From positions 1-33,727 of the forward strand of contig DQQH01000235.1 of NCBI GenBank assembly GCA_015664425.1: a DNA stretch of 33,727 nucleotides. The letters are read 5' to 3'. Below the pieces are notes generated by a model that was not told the origin of the DNA, made no database searches, and saw only the letters and a list, made by a program, of their open reading frames with translations. The number at the start of each line of letters is the position of its first letter. Position 1 is the first letter of the stretch. Shown here piece by piece: positions 1 through 9,180 of this stretch. This stretch comes from Planctomycetota bacterium. GTDB taxonomy: Bacteria; Planctomycetota; UBA8108; UBA1146. The position numbers and the translations under genes are program-made.

Positions 1-9
1 GATGTCAGC

Positions 10-882
10 ATGTTCGAAGTTCTGAGGGAAGCAGAGCGATCTGGATTCTCCAACCGGCACACCCCGTCCCAGGATTCGACGCCCGACCCCATCGCCGAGC
101 GGGGTTCCCCTGATCCTTCTCTGCTCCTGGGCGACGATGGCTCGGCCGGGAATCACCGTACCACGAGCCAGAAACGCAAACGGGTTGACCTCGATGACCC
201 GGTGGCCAGGATTCCTCGATCAAAAGAACTTCCCGTCATCGACCCGACCCTGAAGAGTTCGAGAGTTCCGGTGATTTCATGGTGGGGAAGGCGGCTGGAG
301 GTGAGGATGGCAAACGTGGTCGTCGTCGCCGTCGGGTTCATCCTGGCGCTCTTCCTCAGTTTTCAGCTCGGAATTCAGAAGGGAACCTCCGATCTCCCCG
401 AGGTGATGGGAAAAACCGATGATCCACCCTGGTTTCCTGTCATCGATCCGGACCCGGAACCGATCGAGGTGATTCGATCGCCCGTGGATGCCGAGGGTAA
501 CCCCATCGCCATCGTTCCGTCGACAGTCGAGAGCGCAGAGGTTTCCATTCAACCCGCAGTCCACCTCGAACCTCGCAGACTCTACGTCGTGATGGTCGCC
601 CAGACACTCCGGGACCCGGCACAGACCGATCGTCTGGTCCGCTATCTCAACAGTCAGGCGATCGGCGCTTCGGCAAACGTGTTGACCGGCCGTGGCAGGG
701 ACGGGACTCGGATGAGTGTCTTCGTTGGCCCCTTCGAGGAGAGGGTCGAGGCCCAGAAGGTATGCGGTGAGGTCCGCCGCCTCCGTCGGGCGGTCGGGAC
801 CGACTTCAAGGAGTCCTACCCGACCCGAGTGGAGTTCAGCGTCGAAGAACTCAAGCGCTTCGGCGTCCGTGTGAGGCAGTAG
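10..882 (+). CDS. Single-TM protein with C-terminal SPOR-like domain
   Basis: ORF 290 aa; one TM (VVVVAVGFILALFLSFQLG) and C-terminal RLYVVMVAQTLRDPAQTDRLVRYLNSQ...SVFVGPFEERVEAQKVCGEVRRL resembling SPOR repeats. No upstream stop in frame, so the start could lie outside the window. Confidence 0.6.
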   Translation: MFEVLREAERSGFSNRHTPSQDSTPDPIAERGSPDPSLLLGDDGSAGNHRTTSQKRKRVDLDDPVARIPRSKELPVIDPTLKSSRVPVISWWGRRLEVRMANVVVVAVGFILALFLSFQLGIQKGTSDLPEVMGKTDDPPWFPVIDPDPEPIEVIRSPVDAEGNPIAIVPSTVESAEVSIQPAVHLEPRRLYVVMVAQTLRDPAQTDRLVRYLNSQAIGASANVLTGRGRDGTRMSVFVGPFEERVEAQKVCGEVRRLRRAVGTDFKESYPTRVEFSVEELKRFGVRVRQ

Positions 883-908
883 CTAGAAACGGACGGGCAG
901 CTTCTGAT

Positions 909-1784
909 TTGAAGGCCGTTCCCCACTGCTACCCCTGTGCGCTGAGGCGGGCTCTGACCACCGCCAGCAGGGTCACCGACGATGGCTGGCTCCAGCAGAA
1001 GGTGATCGATGAGGGGATGCGCGCCCTCGCCGATGCCGAGCCTGACCAGACCCCGGCAGAACTGGTTTCCTTCCTTCTCGATTCGGTTCACCGGACCCTC
1101 GGGGTCTCCGACCCGTGGGAGTCGGAGAGGAGCCGCTGGCTCGAGGAGATGCTCTCTGTTCGCGAAGCTCTTGAGAAAAGTCTCGATGGTTCCCAGCAGC
1201 CTCTCCGCCGTGCCCTCCTGCTCTCTGCTCGCGCCAATGTCTTCGACAACGAGATCCTCAGCACCCAGGCGATTCGCGAGGACCTCACCCTTCTGGGCCT
1301 GCGCGGCGGAGGCGATGCCGACAGCGGATTTGCGTTCGATGACTTCGACCGCTTCCAGGCCGATCTGGCAAGCGCTGGCTCCCTCTTGATTCTTCACGAC
1401 TCGGCGCCTGAACTTCCCTTCGACCGGGTTCTGCTGGAGAGGATCCTGGTTGAGCGACCGGGCCTGAAGATCACCTCCATCGTCAGGCGCGCCCCCCTGC
1501 TCCTCGATGCGGTCGCCGCCGATGCCCGTGTCGCCGGGATCGAGGAACTGGTCGACGGGGTGGTTCCCCTGGAACTGCCGGGAAACGTGGGATCGGGCGA
1601 GGGGATGCGAAATCTTGTATCCCTGGTCGAGGCTTCCGATCTGGTGATTGCCAAGGGGCAGGGTCATTACGAGACGATGGTGGAGGCGGGGATCTCCTGT
1701 TATTCGCTGATGCGGGTGAAGTGCCCGGTGATGGCCTCGGCACAGGGATGCAGGATCGGTGATCTTCTCCTGGTCAAAAACTGA
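909..1784 (+). CDS. DUF89 / ARMT1-like domain protein
   Basis: TTG start; N-terminal CYPCALRRAL and C-terminal DLVIAKGQGHYETM typical of the DUF89/ARMT1-like family. Confidence 0.75.
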   Translation: MKAVPHCYPCALRRALTTASRVTDDGWLQQKVIDEGMRALADAEPDQTPAELVSFLLDSVHRTLGVSDPWESERSRWLEEMLSVREALEKSLDGSQQPLRRALLLSARANVFDNEILSTQAIREDLTLLGLRGGGDADSGFAFDDFDRFQADLASAGSLLILHDSAPELPFDRVLLERILVERPGLKITSIVRRAPLLLDAVAADARVAGIEELVDGVVPLELPGNVGSGEGMRNLVSLVEASDLVIAKGQGHYETMVEAGISCYSLMRVKCPVMASAQGCRIGDLLLVKN

Positions 1785-1793
1785 GGAAACGCC

Positions 1794-2201
1794 ATGGTCC
1801 TGATGAAGGGACAGTATCTCGGGGATCTCCGCTCGCTGGTGAGGCATCAGCCCTCCGGAGAAGTTGTGCAGACCGATGCCCCGGTCGACAACGAGGGCAG
1901 AGGAGATTCCTTCTCACCTACCGATCTTCTCGCTGCCGCGACGGTGACCTGCATGATGACAACGATGGGGATCACGGCCCGTGATCACGGCTGGAACCTC
2001 GAGGGCACCCGATTCAGCGTCGAGAAAGAGATGGCCAGGAGTGGAATTCGACGGGTCGGGGGTCTCCTCATCCGCTTCTCCTTGCCACCGGGACTTTCCC
2101 CCGAAGCCAAATCGCTCCTCGAGGGTGCTGCTCGAGGTTGCCCGGTGGAGTCGAGCCTCGCCGAGGGGCTCTCTCTCGAGGTTGTCTTCGACAGGGCCTG
2201 A
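1794..2201 (+). CDS. OsmC family protein
   Basis: 135 aa; GDSFSPTDLLAAATVTCMMTTMGITARDHGW and RGCPVESSL match OsmC/Ohr-like architecture. Confidence 0.8.
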   Translation: MVLMKGQYLGDLRSLVRHQPSGEVVQTDAPVDNEGRGDSFSPTDLLAAATVTCMMTTMGITARDHGWNLEGTRFSVEKEMARSGIRRVGGLLIRFSLPPGLSPEAKSLLEGAARGCPVESSLAEGLSLEVVFDRA

Positions 2202-2239
2202 GGGCCCTTCCTTGCCCGAAGTTGACAGCGGAAGGGCCC
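2202..2239. repeat. Perfect 10-bp inverted repeat GGGCCCTTCC-N18-GGAAGGGCCC directly after the OsmC stop codon
   Basis: Left arm 2202-2211, right arm 2230-2239; no T-tract follows. Confidence 0.75.
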
Positions 2240-2250
2240 CCATCTAGGAT
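2222..2250 (+). promoter_or_regulatory. Candidate sigma70-type promoter TTGACA-17-TAGGAT
   Basis: -35 TTGACA at 2222-2227, 17-nt spacer, -10-like TAGGAT at 2245-2250. Confidence 0.55.
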
Positions 2251-2446
2251 CATCGGCGAGAATGAGATGGGGAGATTCGGGTGTTCCCCGCGTCTCGGAC
2301 GCCTTAAGCCCGGGGATTGGCACCTCCGGGGAAGGGTGTCGAGCGCCTCCGGTTCGCCCGCTCCCGGAAGATGGATTAATGAAACGACGGGGTCTGAACG
2401 GGCCCTGAGTGTTTTGTTCTGTGACGACAGGAAAGGTCACCCGCTC

Positions 2447-3712
2447 GTGGAATCACTCAGCGACTGCAACGTGTGTCGGCCGATTCGAATTGATTCCCGT
2501 GGCAGGCAAAGCGCCTGTGCGCGACGCCTTCTCTTTTTGTGCCTGCTCTCTGTATTTCTCCTGGCTGTGGGTCAGTCGGGGATCTACTCGCAAGAGGTGC
2601 CGGATGAGAAGGCCTGGTTGGGTGAGGTGACAGGAAGCATGGTCAACGTCCGTACCGGGGCGTCGACCAATCATTTCCCGTTCATGCGTCTTGCTCGTGG
2701 CTCCGATGTTGTCGCTGTCGGCGGCAAGGGTGAGTGGGTCGAAATTCTCGTCCCCGCCTACCGAAAAATATGGATCCACAGAGATTACGTCGAGGAGGCA
2801 GGGGAGAACCTGAGAGTGAAAGGCAGCCGTGTCCGGTTGCGTGCTACTCCGGGAACCCGGAACGCTCCTCTCGGTATGACAAGGAAGGGGCAGATCCTGA
2901 TTCTCGCCGGCGAGGATGATTCCAACGCCGAGTGGGTGGGGGTGATGGCTCCAATGGAAGCTCATGCGTTTATTCACAGAGACTACATCGATCACAAGAA
3001 CGACCTCGAAGCATCGATGGTCGCCACAGTTTTTCGTGGAATTCGTCCCGTTGCCCTTGCTGGCGCGACGACGACAGATTCTGGCTCGATCTCTGGCGCC
3101 CCTGGCGGTGGAGACGACAAAAAAGGATCTCCCGAGAAGGGTGATGGCCGTGAGATCCGCATGCTGGGTGCTCTCTCTGAGAGGCTCCAGCCGATTTACG
3201 AAAAGTTTCAGTCTGAAACCAAGAAAAACCCGCGGGATTGGCAATTCGCTTCGATTCTCGAGAGCCTGCTTGCGATCGAGAAGGGCAGCGAGGATGTCGC
3301 GGAGATTGAAGTTGCGGTAGAGCTTTCACGGAACATCCGTGAGCACTGGTTGCCGCTTCACCAACGAATTGTTGTCATTGAAAAGGACCAGGCGGAGGCC
3401 CGTCGCCAGCGGGAAATCGCCAAATCCAAGGAAACCGAAATACTTAGAAGAACGGGGCAGAGGGGCTCGCGCGAGGAAAAACAATTCCTCGCTGTGGGCT
3501 GGATCGTCCCGCTGGGGAAACACCGAAAAGTCGAGGGGACTCACAAACTACTCAAAGGGAATCGGCTCCTCTATTACTTGAAGAGTGATGAGGTAGACCT
3601 GAACGAGTACGTGAACAAACGAGTCGGAGTTGAAGGGGTGGTTGAAGAACAACCCCCGAGCGCTGGAGCACAATTGATACGCCTGACTCGATTGAAGGTC
3701 CTTTCCGAATAA
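2447..3712 (+). CDS. Secreted protein with two SH3b-like domains, a coiled-coil region and a C-terminal OB-like region
   Basis: Track ORF is 2138-3712, but the signal peptide (RRLLFLCLLSVFLLAVGQSGIYS) is deep inside it. GTG at 2447 preceded by AGGAAAGG is a better start. SH3b-like: GSMVNVRTGASTNHFPFMRLARGSDVVAVG...WVEI, then a second copy KGSRVRLRATPGTRNAPLGMTRKGQILIL. Confidence 0.6.
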   Translation: MESLSDCNVCRPIRIDSRGRQSACARRLLFLCLLSVFLLAVGQSGIYSQEVPDEKAWLGEVTGSMVNVRTGASTNHFPFMRLARGSDVVAVGGKGEWVEILVPAYRKIWIHRDYVEEAGENLRVKGSRVRLRATPGTRNAPLGMTRKGQILILAGEDDSNAEWVGVMAPMEAHAFIHRDYIDHKNDLEASMVATVFRGIRPVALAGATTTDSGSISGAPGGGDDKKGSPEKGDGREIRMLGALSERLQPIYEKFQSETKKNPRDWQFASILESLLAIEKGSEDVAEIEVAVELSRNIREHWLPLHQRIVVIEKDQAEARRQREIAKSKETEILRRTGQRGSREEKQFLAVGWIVPLGKHRKVEGTHKLLKGNRLLYYLKSDEVDLNEYVNKRVGVEGVVEEQPPSAGAQLIRLTRLKVLSE

Positions 3713-3789
3713 CTCGTGGGCGACTTGACCACGCCCTTCGAAAGGCTTTCCCAGTGGGCTCACCCTGTTACTAGGGAGCGAGCCAAGCC

Positions 3790-5340
3790 ATGGAAATGAT
3801 GGACTACGCCATCTTCGCCGCAGTGGCGGTGGCGGCAGGCTGGGTGTTTGCGCAATTGCTCACCCAGCGGTCGTCATCCCGTGCCCAATTAGAGCGCAAA
3901 AAGTTTCTGGGCGAAGCCCACTCCGAGATCAAATCCCTTCGTGATGACGCTCGAAGCGATACCGAAAAATGGGTAACCGAGCAGAGACAGACTGCCTCGA
4001 AGGAATTCAAAGAGGGACGTGATCGGCTCAAGGAAGGTGACGATCGCCTTTCCAAGCGCGAGGACAATCTCGAGCGAAAAATGGACCTGCTCAACAACAA
4101 GGAGCGGCAGGTCGACCGCAAGGAGGAAGTCCTCGTCGAGCGGGAAGCCCTGGTAGGTACCAAACAAGCCGAGGCCGAAGCGCTCATCGAGAAGGAAAAG
4201 GAAATCCTCGAGCGCGTTGCATCTCTCTCGAGAGACGAGGCGCGAAAGACACTGCTGGAGAGGATGGAGCGAGATCTCGATCATGAAGGGGACATCCTTG
4301 TCGCCCGGATGATCGAGCGTGTGGAAGGCAAGGTCGAACTGCGGGCGAAGGATGTCCTCGCTTCAGCGATTCAGAGGCTCTCCTCCGCCTACTGTCAGGA
4401 GAGCACCGTAACCAGCATCGAACTGCCCAGCGATGACATGAAGGGCCGGATCATCGGCCGTGAGGGCAGGAACATCCGCGCGATCGAAAAAACCACGGGA
4501 GTCGACGTCATCGTCGATGACACTCCTGGAGTGATCACCATGTCCTGTTTCGACCCGATCCGGCGGGAGATGGGTTGCCGGGCGATGCAGGTGCTGATCA
4601 AGGATGGACGCATCCACCCGACGCGAATCGAAGAAGTCGTCGCCGAGACGAAGAAGGAAATCAACGAACTGATCCAGAAAACTGGAGTCCAGGTCTCCTA
4701 CGACCTCGACATGCCCGGGATCCACCCGAAGCTCGTCACTCTCCTCGGTCGGCTACGTTTCCGCACTTCCTACGGACAGAACGTTCTCGGGCACTGCGTC
4801 GAAGTCTCCAATCTGTGTGGCATGCTCGCTGGCGAATTGAACATCGACGTGGCTCTTGCGAAGCGTTGTGGGCTCTTCCATGACATCGGCAAAGCGGTCG
4901 ATCACCAATTCGAAGGAGGTCACCCCGAGATCGGGGCGACACTGCTGCGGCGATACGACGAGGCACCCGAGATTTGCAATTCGGCAGCCTCCCACCACAA
5001 CGATGTGCCACAGGAATCGATTTTCGCCGTTCTCACCCAGGCTGCTGACTCAATTAGCGGTTCGCGGCCCGGTGCCCGAGGGGAATCCCTCGAGCGTTAC
5101 GTGCAGCGCCTCGAGAAGCTGGAATCCCTCGTCGCCAGTTTCGGCGGAGTCAAGACTGCACAGGCGATCCAGGCGGGCCGTGAGGTTCGTGTCTTCGTCA
5201 ATGCTCAGAAAATAAATGACAAGAAGGCAGTTCGTCTCTGCCATGACATCGCCAAGGAGATCGAGGGACAACTCACCTACCCCGGGGAGATCAAGATTAC
5301 CCTGATCCGCGAGACTCGAGTGATCGAGTACGCAAGATGA
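3790..5340 (+). CDS. rny: Ribonuclease Y
   Basis: N-terminal TM, long coiled coil, KH motif (MKGRIIGREGRNIRAIEKTTGVDVIVDDTPGVITMSCFDPIRRE), HD motif (FHDIGKAVDH). Confidence 0.95.
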   Translation: MEMMDYAIFAAVAVAAGWVFAQLLTQRSSSRAQLERKKFLGEAHSEIKSLRDDARSDTEKWVTEQRQTASKEFKEGRDRLKEGDDRLSKREDNLERKMDLLNNKERQVDRKEEVLVEREALVGTKQAEAEALIEKEKEILERVASLSRDEARKTLLERMERDLDHEGDILVARMIERVEGKVELRAKDVLASAIQRLSSAYCQESTVTSIELPSDDMKGRIIGREGRNIRAIEKTTGVDVIVDDTPGVITMSCFDPIRREMGCRAMQVLIKDGRIHPTRIEEVVAETKKEINELIQKTGVQVSYDLDMPGIHPKLVTLLGRLRFRTSYGQNVLGHCVEVSNLCGMLAGELNIDVALAKRCGLFHDIGKAVDHQFEGGHPEIGATLLRRYDEAPEICNSAASHHNDVPQESIFAVLTQAADSISGSRPGARGESLERYVQRLEKLESLVASFGGVKTAQAIQAGREVRVFVNAQKINDKKAVRLCHDIAKEIEGQLTYPGEIKITLIRETRVIEYAR

Positions 5341-5350
5341 GGACGAACTG

Positions 5351-6214
5351 GTGAAAATCCTTATTATTGGCGACATCGTCGGACGTCCTGGACGGCGCAT
5401 CGTGCGGAAATGGGTTCCCATCCTCCGGAAAGAATGGGATCTCGATCTGGTCATCGCCAATGCCGAGAATTCCGCCGCTGGGTCCGGTATCACCCACAAG
5501 ATCTTCCGGGATCTTCGAAGTTGCGGCATCGATGTGATGACGATGGGCGATCATTCCTGGAAACGGCGTGACAACATCGAGGTCTTCGAAAAAGAAGAAC
5601 TTCTTCTGCGGCCGCAGAACTACCCTCTCGAGGCGGTTGGAAAAGGGGTGATCACCATCGAGGCTCGTGGGGACGTTCCCGTCGGTCTGGTGGTGGTGCT
5701 CGGGAGAGTCTTCATGGATGGTGGCGATTGTCCCTTCCACTGCGTCGATCGAGCTCTGGAGTCCTTTTCCGATGACGTTCGTGTGAGAATCGTCGAATTC
5801 CACGGGGAAGCAACGAGTGAAAAGACTGCCGCGGGCTGGCACCTGGACGGTCGCATCTCCTGTCTCTTTGGCACCCACACCCACATTCCGACCGCCGATG
5901 CCCGGGTGCTCCCCCAGGGCACCGCCTACATCACGGATATCGGTATGACCGGCCCCTACGACGGTGTGATCGGTCGGATGGCGAAACCGGTGCTGCACAA
6001 GTTCATCACCGGGATGCACGCGCCTTTTTCCGTCGCCGAGGAAAATCCGCATCTGTGCGGGATTCTGCTAGAGGTCGATCCTTCGACTGGCAAGGCGCTC
6101 TCGGTGAAGCCGGTCGACGTCATCGACGACGAGTCCGTCCAGTTCTGCCACGAAGTGCTCGATGGGGGTGGCCTCGAGGTTCCAGAGGGTGACGGCGAAG
6201 CTTCCTCGGCGTAG
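5351..6214 (+). CDS. ymdB: YmdB-family metallophosphoesterase
   Basis: GTG start; MKILIIGDIVGRPGRR, NAENSAAGSGIT, EFHGEATSEK, GTHTHIPTAD, GTAYITDIGMTGPYDGVIG; follows rny. Confidence 0.92.
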   Translation: MKILIIGDIVGRPGRRIVRKWVPILRKEWDLDLVIANAENSAAGSGITHKIFRDLRSCGIDVMTMGDHSWKRRDNIEVFEKEELLLRPQNYPLEAVGKGVITIEARGDVPVGLVVVLGRVFMDGGDCPFHCVDRALESFSDDVRVRIVEFHGEATSEKTAAGWHLDGRISCLFGTHTHIPTADARVLPQGTAYITDIGMTGPYDGVIGRMAKPVLHKFITGMHAPFSVAEENPHLCGILLEVDPSTGKALSVKPVDVIDDESVQFCHEVLDGGGLEVPEGDGEASSA

Positions 6215-6297
6215 AGGATTCGTCCTGCGCTGGGTTTGAGCCTCTTTCTTACCTCTTCTCAGCGACCCCTTTGTTCTGATGATAGGGAGCCTGGAGC

Positions 6298-6759
6298 ATG
6301 CGAGTCATCCTTCAGAGGGTCAAACGGGCAGAGGTGCGAGTCGATGGCGCGACGGTCGGCCACATCGGTCCGGGCCTCCTCCTTCTCGTTGGCCTCGGTC
6401 GAGGCGATGGGGAAGATGAACTCCGGTGGATGGCGAGAAAGATCGCCGGACTGAGGCTCTTTGCTGGCGAAGGGGGAGGCTTCGATCGGTCCCTCGTCGA
6501 CATGGGATACGAGGTTCTCGCAGTCTCACAGTTCACCCTCTATGGTGACTGTCGCAAGGGTAGGCGCCCCAGTTTCGATGGTGCCCTGGGGCCAGAGGAA
6601 GCAAAACCTTTGATGGCCAGGTTTCTCGAAATTCTTGCAGAGGAAAAGATCAATCGTGTCGAGAGTGGCCGCTTCGGCGCAATGATGGAAGTCGATCTGG
6701 TCAACGATGGTCCCGTGACGTTGACCCTGGTGAGAGAAGCTGGCGGAGGATCGCAGTGA
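6298..6759 (+). CDS. dtd: D-aminoacyl-tRNA deacylase
   Basis: MRVILQRVKRAEVRVDG, VSQFTLYGDCRKGRRPSF, FGAMMEVDLVNDGPVTL. Confidence 0.93.
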   Translation: MRVILQRVKRAEVRVDGATVGHIGPGLLLLVGLGRGDGEDELRWMARKIAGLRLFAGEGGGFDRSLVDMGYEVLAVSQFTLYGDCRKGRRPSFDGALGPEEAKPLMARFLEILAEEKINRVESGRFGAMMEVDLVNDGPVTLTLVREAGGGSQ

Positions 6760-7571
6760 ACTTGCCGGAGGACAATTTCATCGATCACTATCTGGTGTTG
6801 AAAGTTCCCCCTGATTGCAAGCCGAAAAAATTGCGAATTGCCTTCCGAAAGCGTCTTCTGGAAGTGCACCCCGACAAACTGGTGGAGCCTGTTGATGACC
6901 ATCAACTCCAGGAAGTGATGATCGCATTCGAGATTCTCTCCGATCCCGATCTCCGGCAGGCATACGACCGGATCTGGAAAATCGAAAAAGGTGGGGGAAC
7001 GGCAGATTCCTCGCGCCTGCTCCATGTCACCGAATCGGCGCGGCCGGTGAACCGTGCCCGTTCGATCCTCTACCTGCTTCTCGAGGAAAGAGCTGACGAA
7101 GCACTCGAGAGGCTGCAGGAATTGGAGCCAGTCGAGCGCAGTTTCCTGCGTGAACACTTGCGATCCGAGGAATTTATCGATGCAGCATTTCTCCTCGGGG
7201 AGGTGGAGGAGTCGAGAAATCGCTGGGTGCAGGCGCTCCAGTGGTACGAGGAGGTCGTCCGCTCAGAGGCTAGACGGCGATGGCACCGTCCCTGCCATGG
7301 CGAGGCCATCGACCGTGCCAGGCGGCTTCTGGTCCGCAGGGCGGCGGTAAAAACGGTCGAGCCGAGGGTGGCCCTTGAGTACCTCCGCAGGGCAGAACGC
7401 CTGGGGCTCGATCGCAGCGGCAAGGTGGAGGTTGCCAAGAAACGGGCTCAGTGCTACCTCCAGATGGAGATGAAGGCGGAGGCGGCACGCCACCTTCAGG
7501 TGGCTATCGAACTTCAGCCTCAGGTGAAGGGGATCGGCCGGTTGCTCGCAGCCCTCGAGGGCTATCTGTAG
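6756..7571 (+). CDS. J-domain protein with C-terminal TPR-like helical region
   Basis: GTG start overlapping dtd stop by 4 nt; NFIDHYLVLKVPPDCKPKKLRIAFRKRLLEVHPDKL...AFEILSDPDLRQAYDRI. Confidence 0.7.
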   Translation: MNLPEDNFIDHYLVLKVPPDCKPKKLRIAFRKRLLEVHPDKLVEPVDDHQLQEVMIAFEILSDPDLRQAYDRIWKIEKGGGTADSSRLLHVTESARPVNRARSILYLLLEERADEALERLQELEPVERSFLREHLRSEEFIDAAFLLGEVEESRNRWVQALQWYEEVVRSEARRRWHRPCHGEAIDRARRLLVRRAAVKTVEPRVALEYLRRAERLGLDRSGKVEVAKKRAQCYLQMEMKAEAARHLQVAIELQPQVKGIGRLLAALEGYL

Positions 7572-7586
7572 AAGGAGGAAAAGTCG

Positions 7587-8651
7587 GTGGAGAAGGCCCA
7601 TGCGCTTCTGCTCGCTGGCGGCAAGGGAAGACGCTTCTGGCCGATGAGCCGAGAGGCACGTCCGAAGGCAATGCTCTCCCTTTCCGGAGATGAGTCTCTT
7701 CTCGAGACGACCATTTCCAGAATCGAGTCGATCATTCCTGCCAAGCGCAGATGGATCGTTGTTCCTGACCACCTGAAGGAGGGGGTCGAGGGTCTTGAAG
7801 CAGGTGTGATCGTCGAACCGGAGGCGCGGGATACTGCCGCTGCCATCATATTCGCAACCCTGAAAATCGAAGCCTCAGATCCTGGCTCAACCATCCTTGT
7901 CCTGCCCGCGGACCATGCCATCGACGACGTTGCCACCTTCTGCCGGGTACTGGAAGAAGCGGTTGTGTTTGTCGAGAAGCATCCCGATCGACTGGTCACC
8001 CTGGGAGTAACCGCCGACCGCCTGGCACCGATGTACGGCCATATCGAGGTCAGTGAACTCCCTGCCGGGACCCCCAATGTCTGGGCACCGGTTACGAGAT
8101 TCGTCGAGAAACCGGGGGTCGCCGAGGCACAGGCACTCCTCGATGGAGGCCATCTGCTCTTCAACAGTGGGATCTTCGTCTGGAAGGGGACCGCTCTCCT
8201 CGAAAATGTGAGGCGCCACTCGCCTGACCTCGGGCCTCACCTCGAGGGGCTGGAGAGCGCGCTGGCGACGGGGGGTGATGGGGTTCTGGAGGCTTACCGG
8301 AAGATGCCTCGCACTTCCATCGACTTCGGGCTGCTCGAGAAGGTGCCCGAGCTGTGGGTGCGTAAACTGGCTGTCAGGTGGCAAGATCTCGGCTCGTGGT
8401 CAGCACTTCACGACCTTCTCGAGAAGGATGAGCGAGGAAATGCGATCACCGCTGGTCGGGGCCTGGCCGTCGATTCGAAAGGCTGTCTCCTGCGGGCTTC
8501 GGGGGGGCGTCTGGTTCTTCTCTTTGGCTGTGAAAACCTGGCGGTCATCGACGAGGGGGACGTACTCCTGGTGATGCCACTGGAAAAATCCGGGGAGACT
8601 GGCGCCCTCAGCAAAATTCTCGAAGCTGAGGATCTGAAGGAGTTGCTTTGA
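7587..8651 (+). CDS. Mannose-1-phosphate guanylyltransferase (nucleotidyltransferase)
   Basis: GTG start; LLLAGGKGRRFWPMSREARPKAML signature, VLPADHAI, FVEKPG, FNSGIFVWK. Confidence 0.88.
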   Translation: MEKAHALLLAGGKGRRFWPMSREARPKAMLSLSGDESLLETTISRIESIIPAKRRWIVVPDHLKEGVEGLEAGVIVEPEARDTAAAIIFATLKIEASDPGSTILVLPADHAIDDVATFCRVLEEAVVFVEKHPDRLVTLGVTADRLAPMYGHIEVSELPAGTPNVWAPVTRFVEKPGVAEAQALLDGGHLLFNSGIFVWKGTALLENVRRHSPDLGPHLEGLESALATGGDGVLEAYRKMPRTSIDFGLLEKVPELWVRKLAVRWQDLGSWSALHDLLEKDERGNAITAGRGLAVDSKGCLLRASGGRLVLLFGCENLAVIDEGDVLLVMPLEKSGETGALSKILEAEDLKELL

Positions 8652-9085
8652 GTTGCTGGGTCGGGATTGACCCGGGAGAACGCCGGATCGGGCTCGCCCG
8701 AAGCGATACCCTCGGCATGCTGGCAACTCCACGGGGAGTCGTCGGCAACCAAGATCTTCTTCTCTCCTGGCTCCAGGAGATCGACGATGAGCACCAGTTG
8801 AAGGGAATCATCGTCGGCCTGCCGCGCAACATGAGGGGCTCCTACGGCCCGATGGCACGCAGGTCCATGCAACTGGCCGACTGGCTCAGGGAACGGGTCG
8901 GGGTGCCTGTATACCTCTGGGACGAGCGTCTGACGACGCGCCAGGCGCGGGCAACAGGATCCAAGGGGGGGATCGACGAGAGAGCCGCGGCGATCATTCT
9001 TCAGTCCTACCTGGACGCCGGAACCCCGACAGTCGAGGATCCTGCTCCGTTCGAGGAAGAGCCCCCGGCAATCGACGCAAAGTGA
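8648..9085 (+). CDS. ruvX: RuvX/YqgF family putative Holliday junction resolvase
   Basis: TTG start, 4-nt overlap with upstream gene; VGIDPGERRIGLARSD, GIIVGLPRNMRG, YLWDERLTTRQA, DERAAAIILQSYL. Confidence 0.88.
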   Translation: MSCWVGIDPGERRIGLARSDTLGMLATPRGVVGNQDLLLSWLQEIDDEHQLKGIIVGLPRNMRGSYGPMARRSMQLADWLRERVGVPVYLWDERLTTRQARATGSKGGIDERAAAIILQSYLDAGTPTVEDPAPFEEEPPAIDAK

Positions 9086-9105
9086 AATGGAACAGGGATT
9101 TGGGC

Positions 9106-9133
9106 TTGCCAGGTAGGGGCCATCGGGTACGAT
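9106..9133 (+). promoter_or_regulatory. Candidate promoter TTGCCA-16-TACGAT upstream of rpsO
   Basis: -35-like TTGCCA 9106-9111 (5/6), 16-nt spacer, -10-like TACGAT 9128-9133 (4/6). Confidence 0.4.
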
Positions 9134-9146
9134 TTCCGCTTCTTGG

Positions 9147-9180
9147 GGCACTCAGCAGACGCTGTTGAGGCCATTTTTTT
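9147..9180 (+). terminator. Intrinsic terminator or attenuator in the ruvX-rpsO gap
   Basis: GGC-A-CTCAGCAG-ACG-CTGTTGAG-GCC stem (11 bp, one G-T pair, one bulged A), then A and T7 (9174-9180). Confidence 0.75.

Noticed and set aside
816-1847. 343-aa minus-strand ORF
   Set aside because: Antisense to the DUF89-like gene; compositionally a shadow ORF.
3768-3776. Recurring ACTAGGG/GATAGGG near gene starts (3771, 6280, 18273) as a shared -10 element
   Set aside because: Only three loose instances without aligned -35 elements, and a similar TACTAGGG occurs inside a CDS near 22079. Not supportable without motif statistics.
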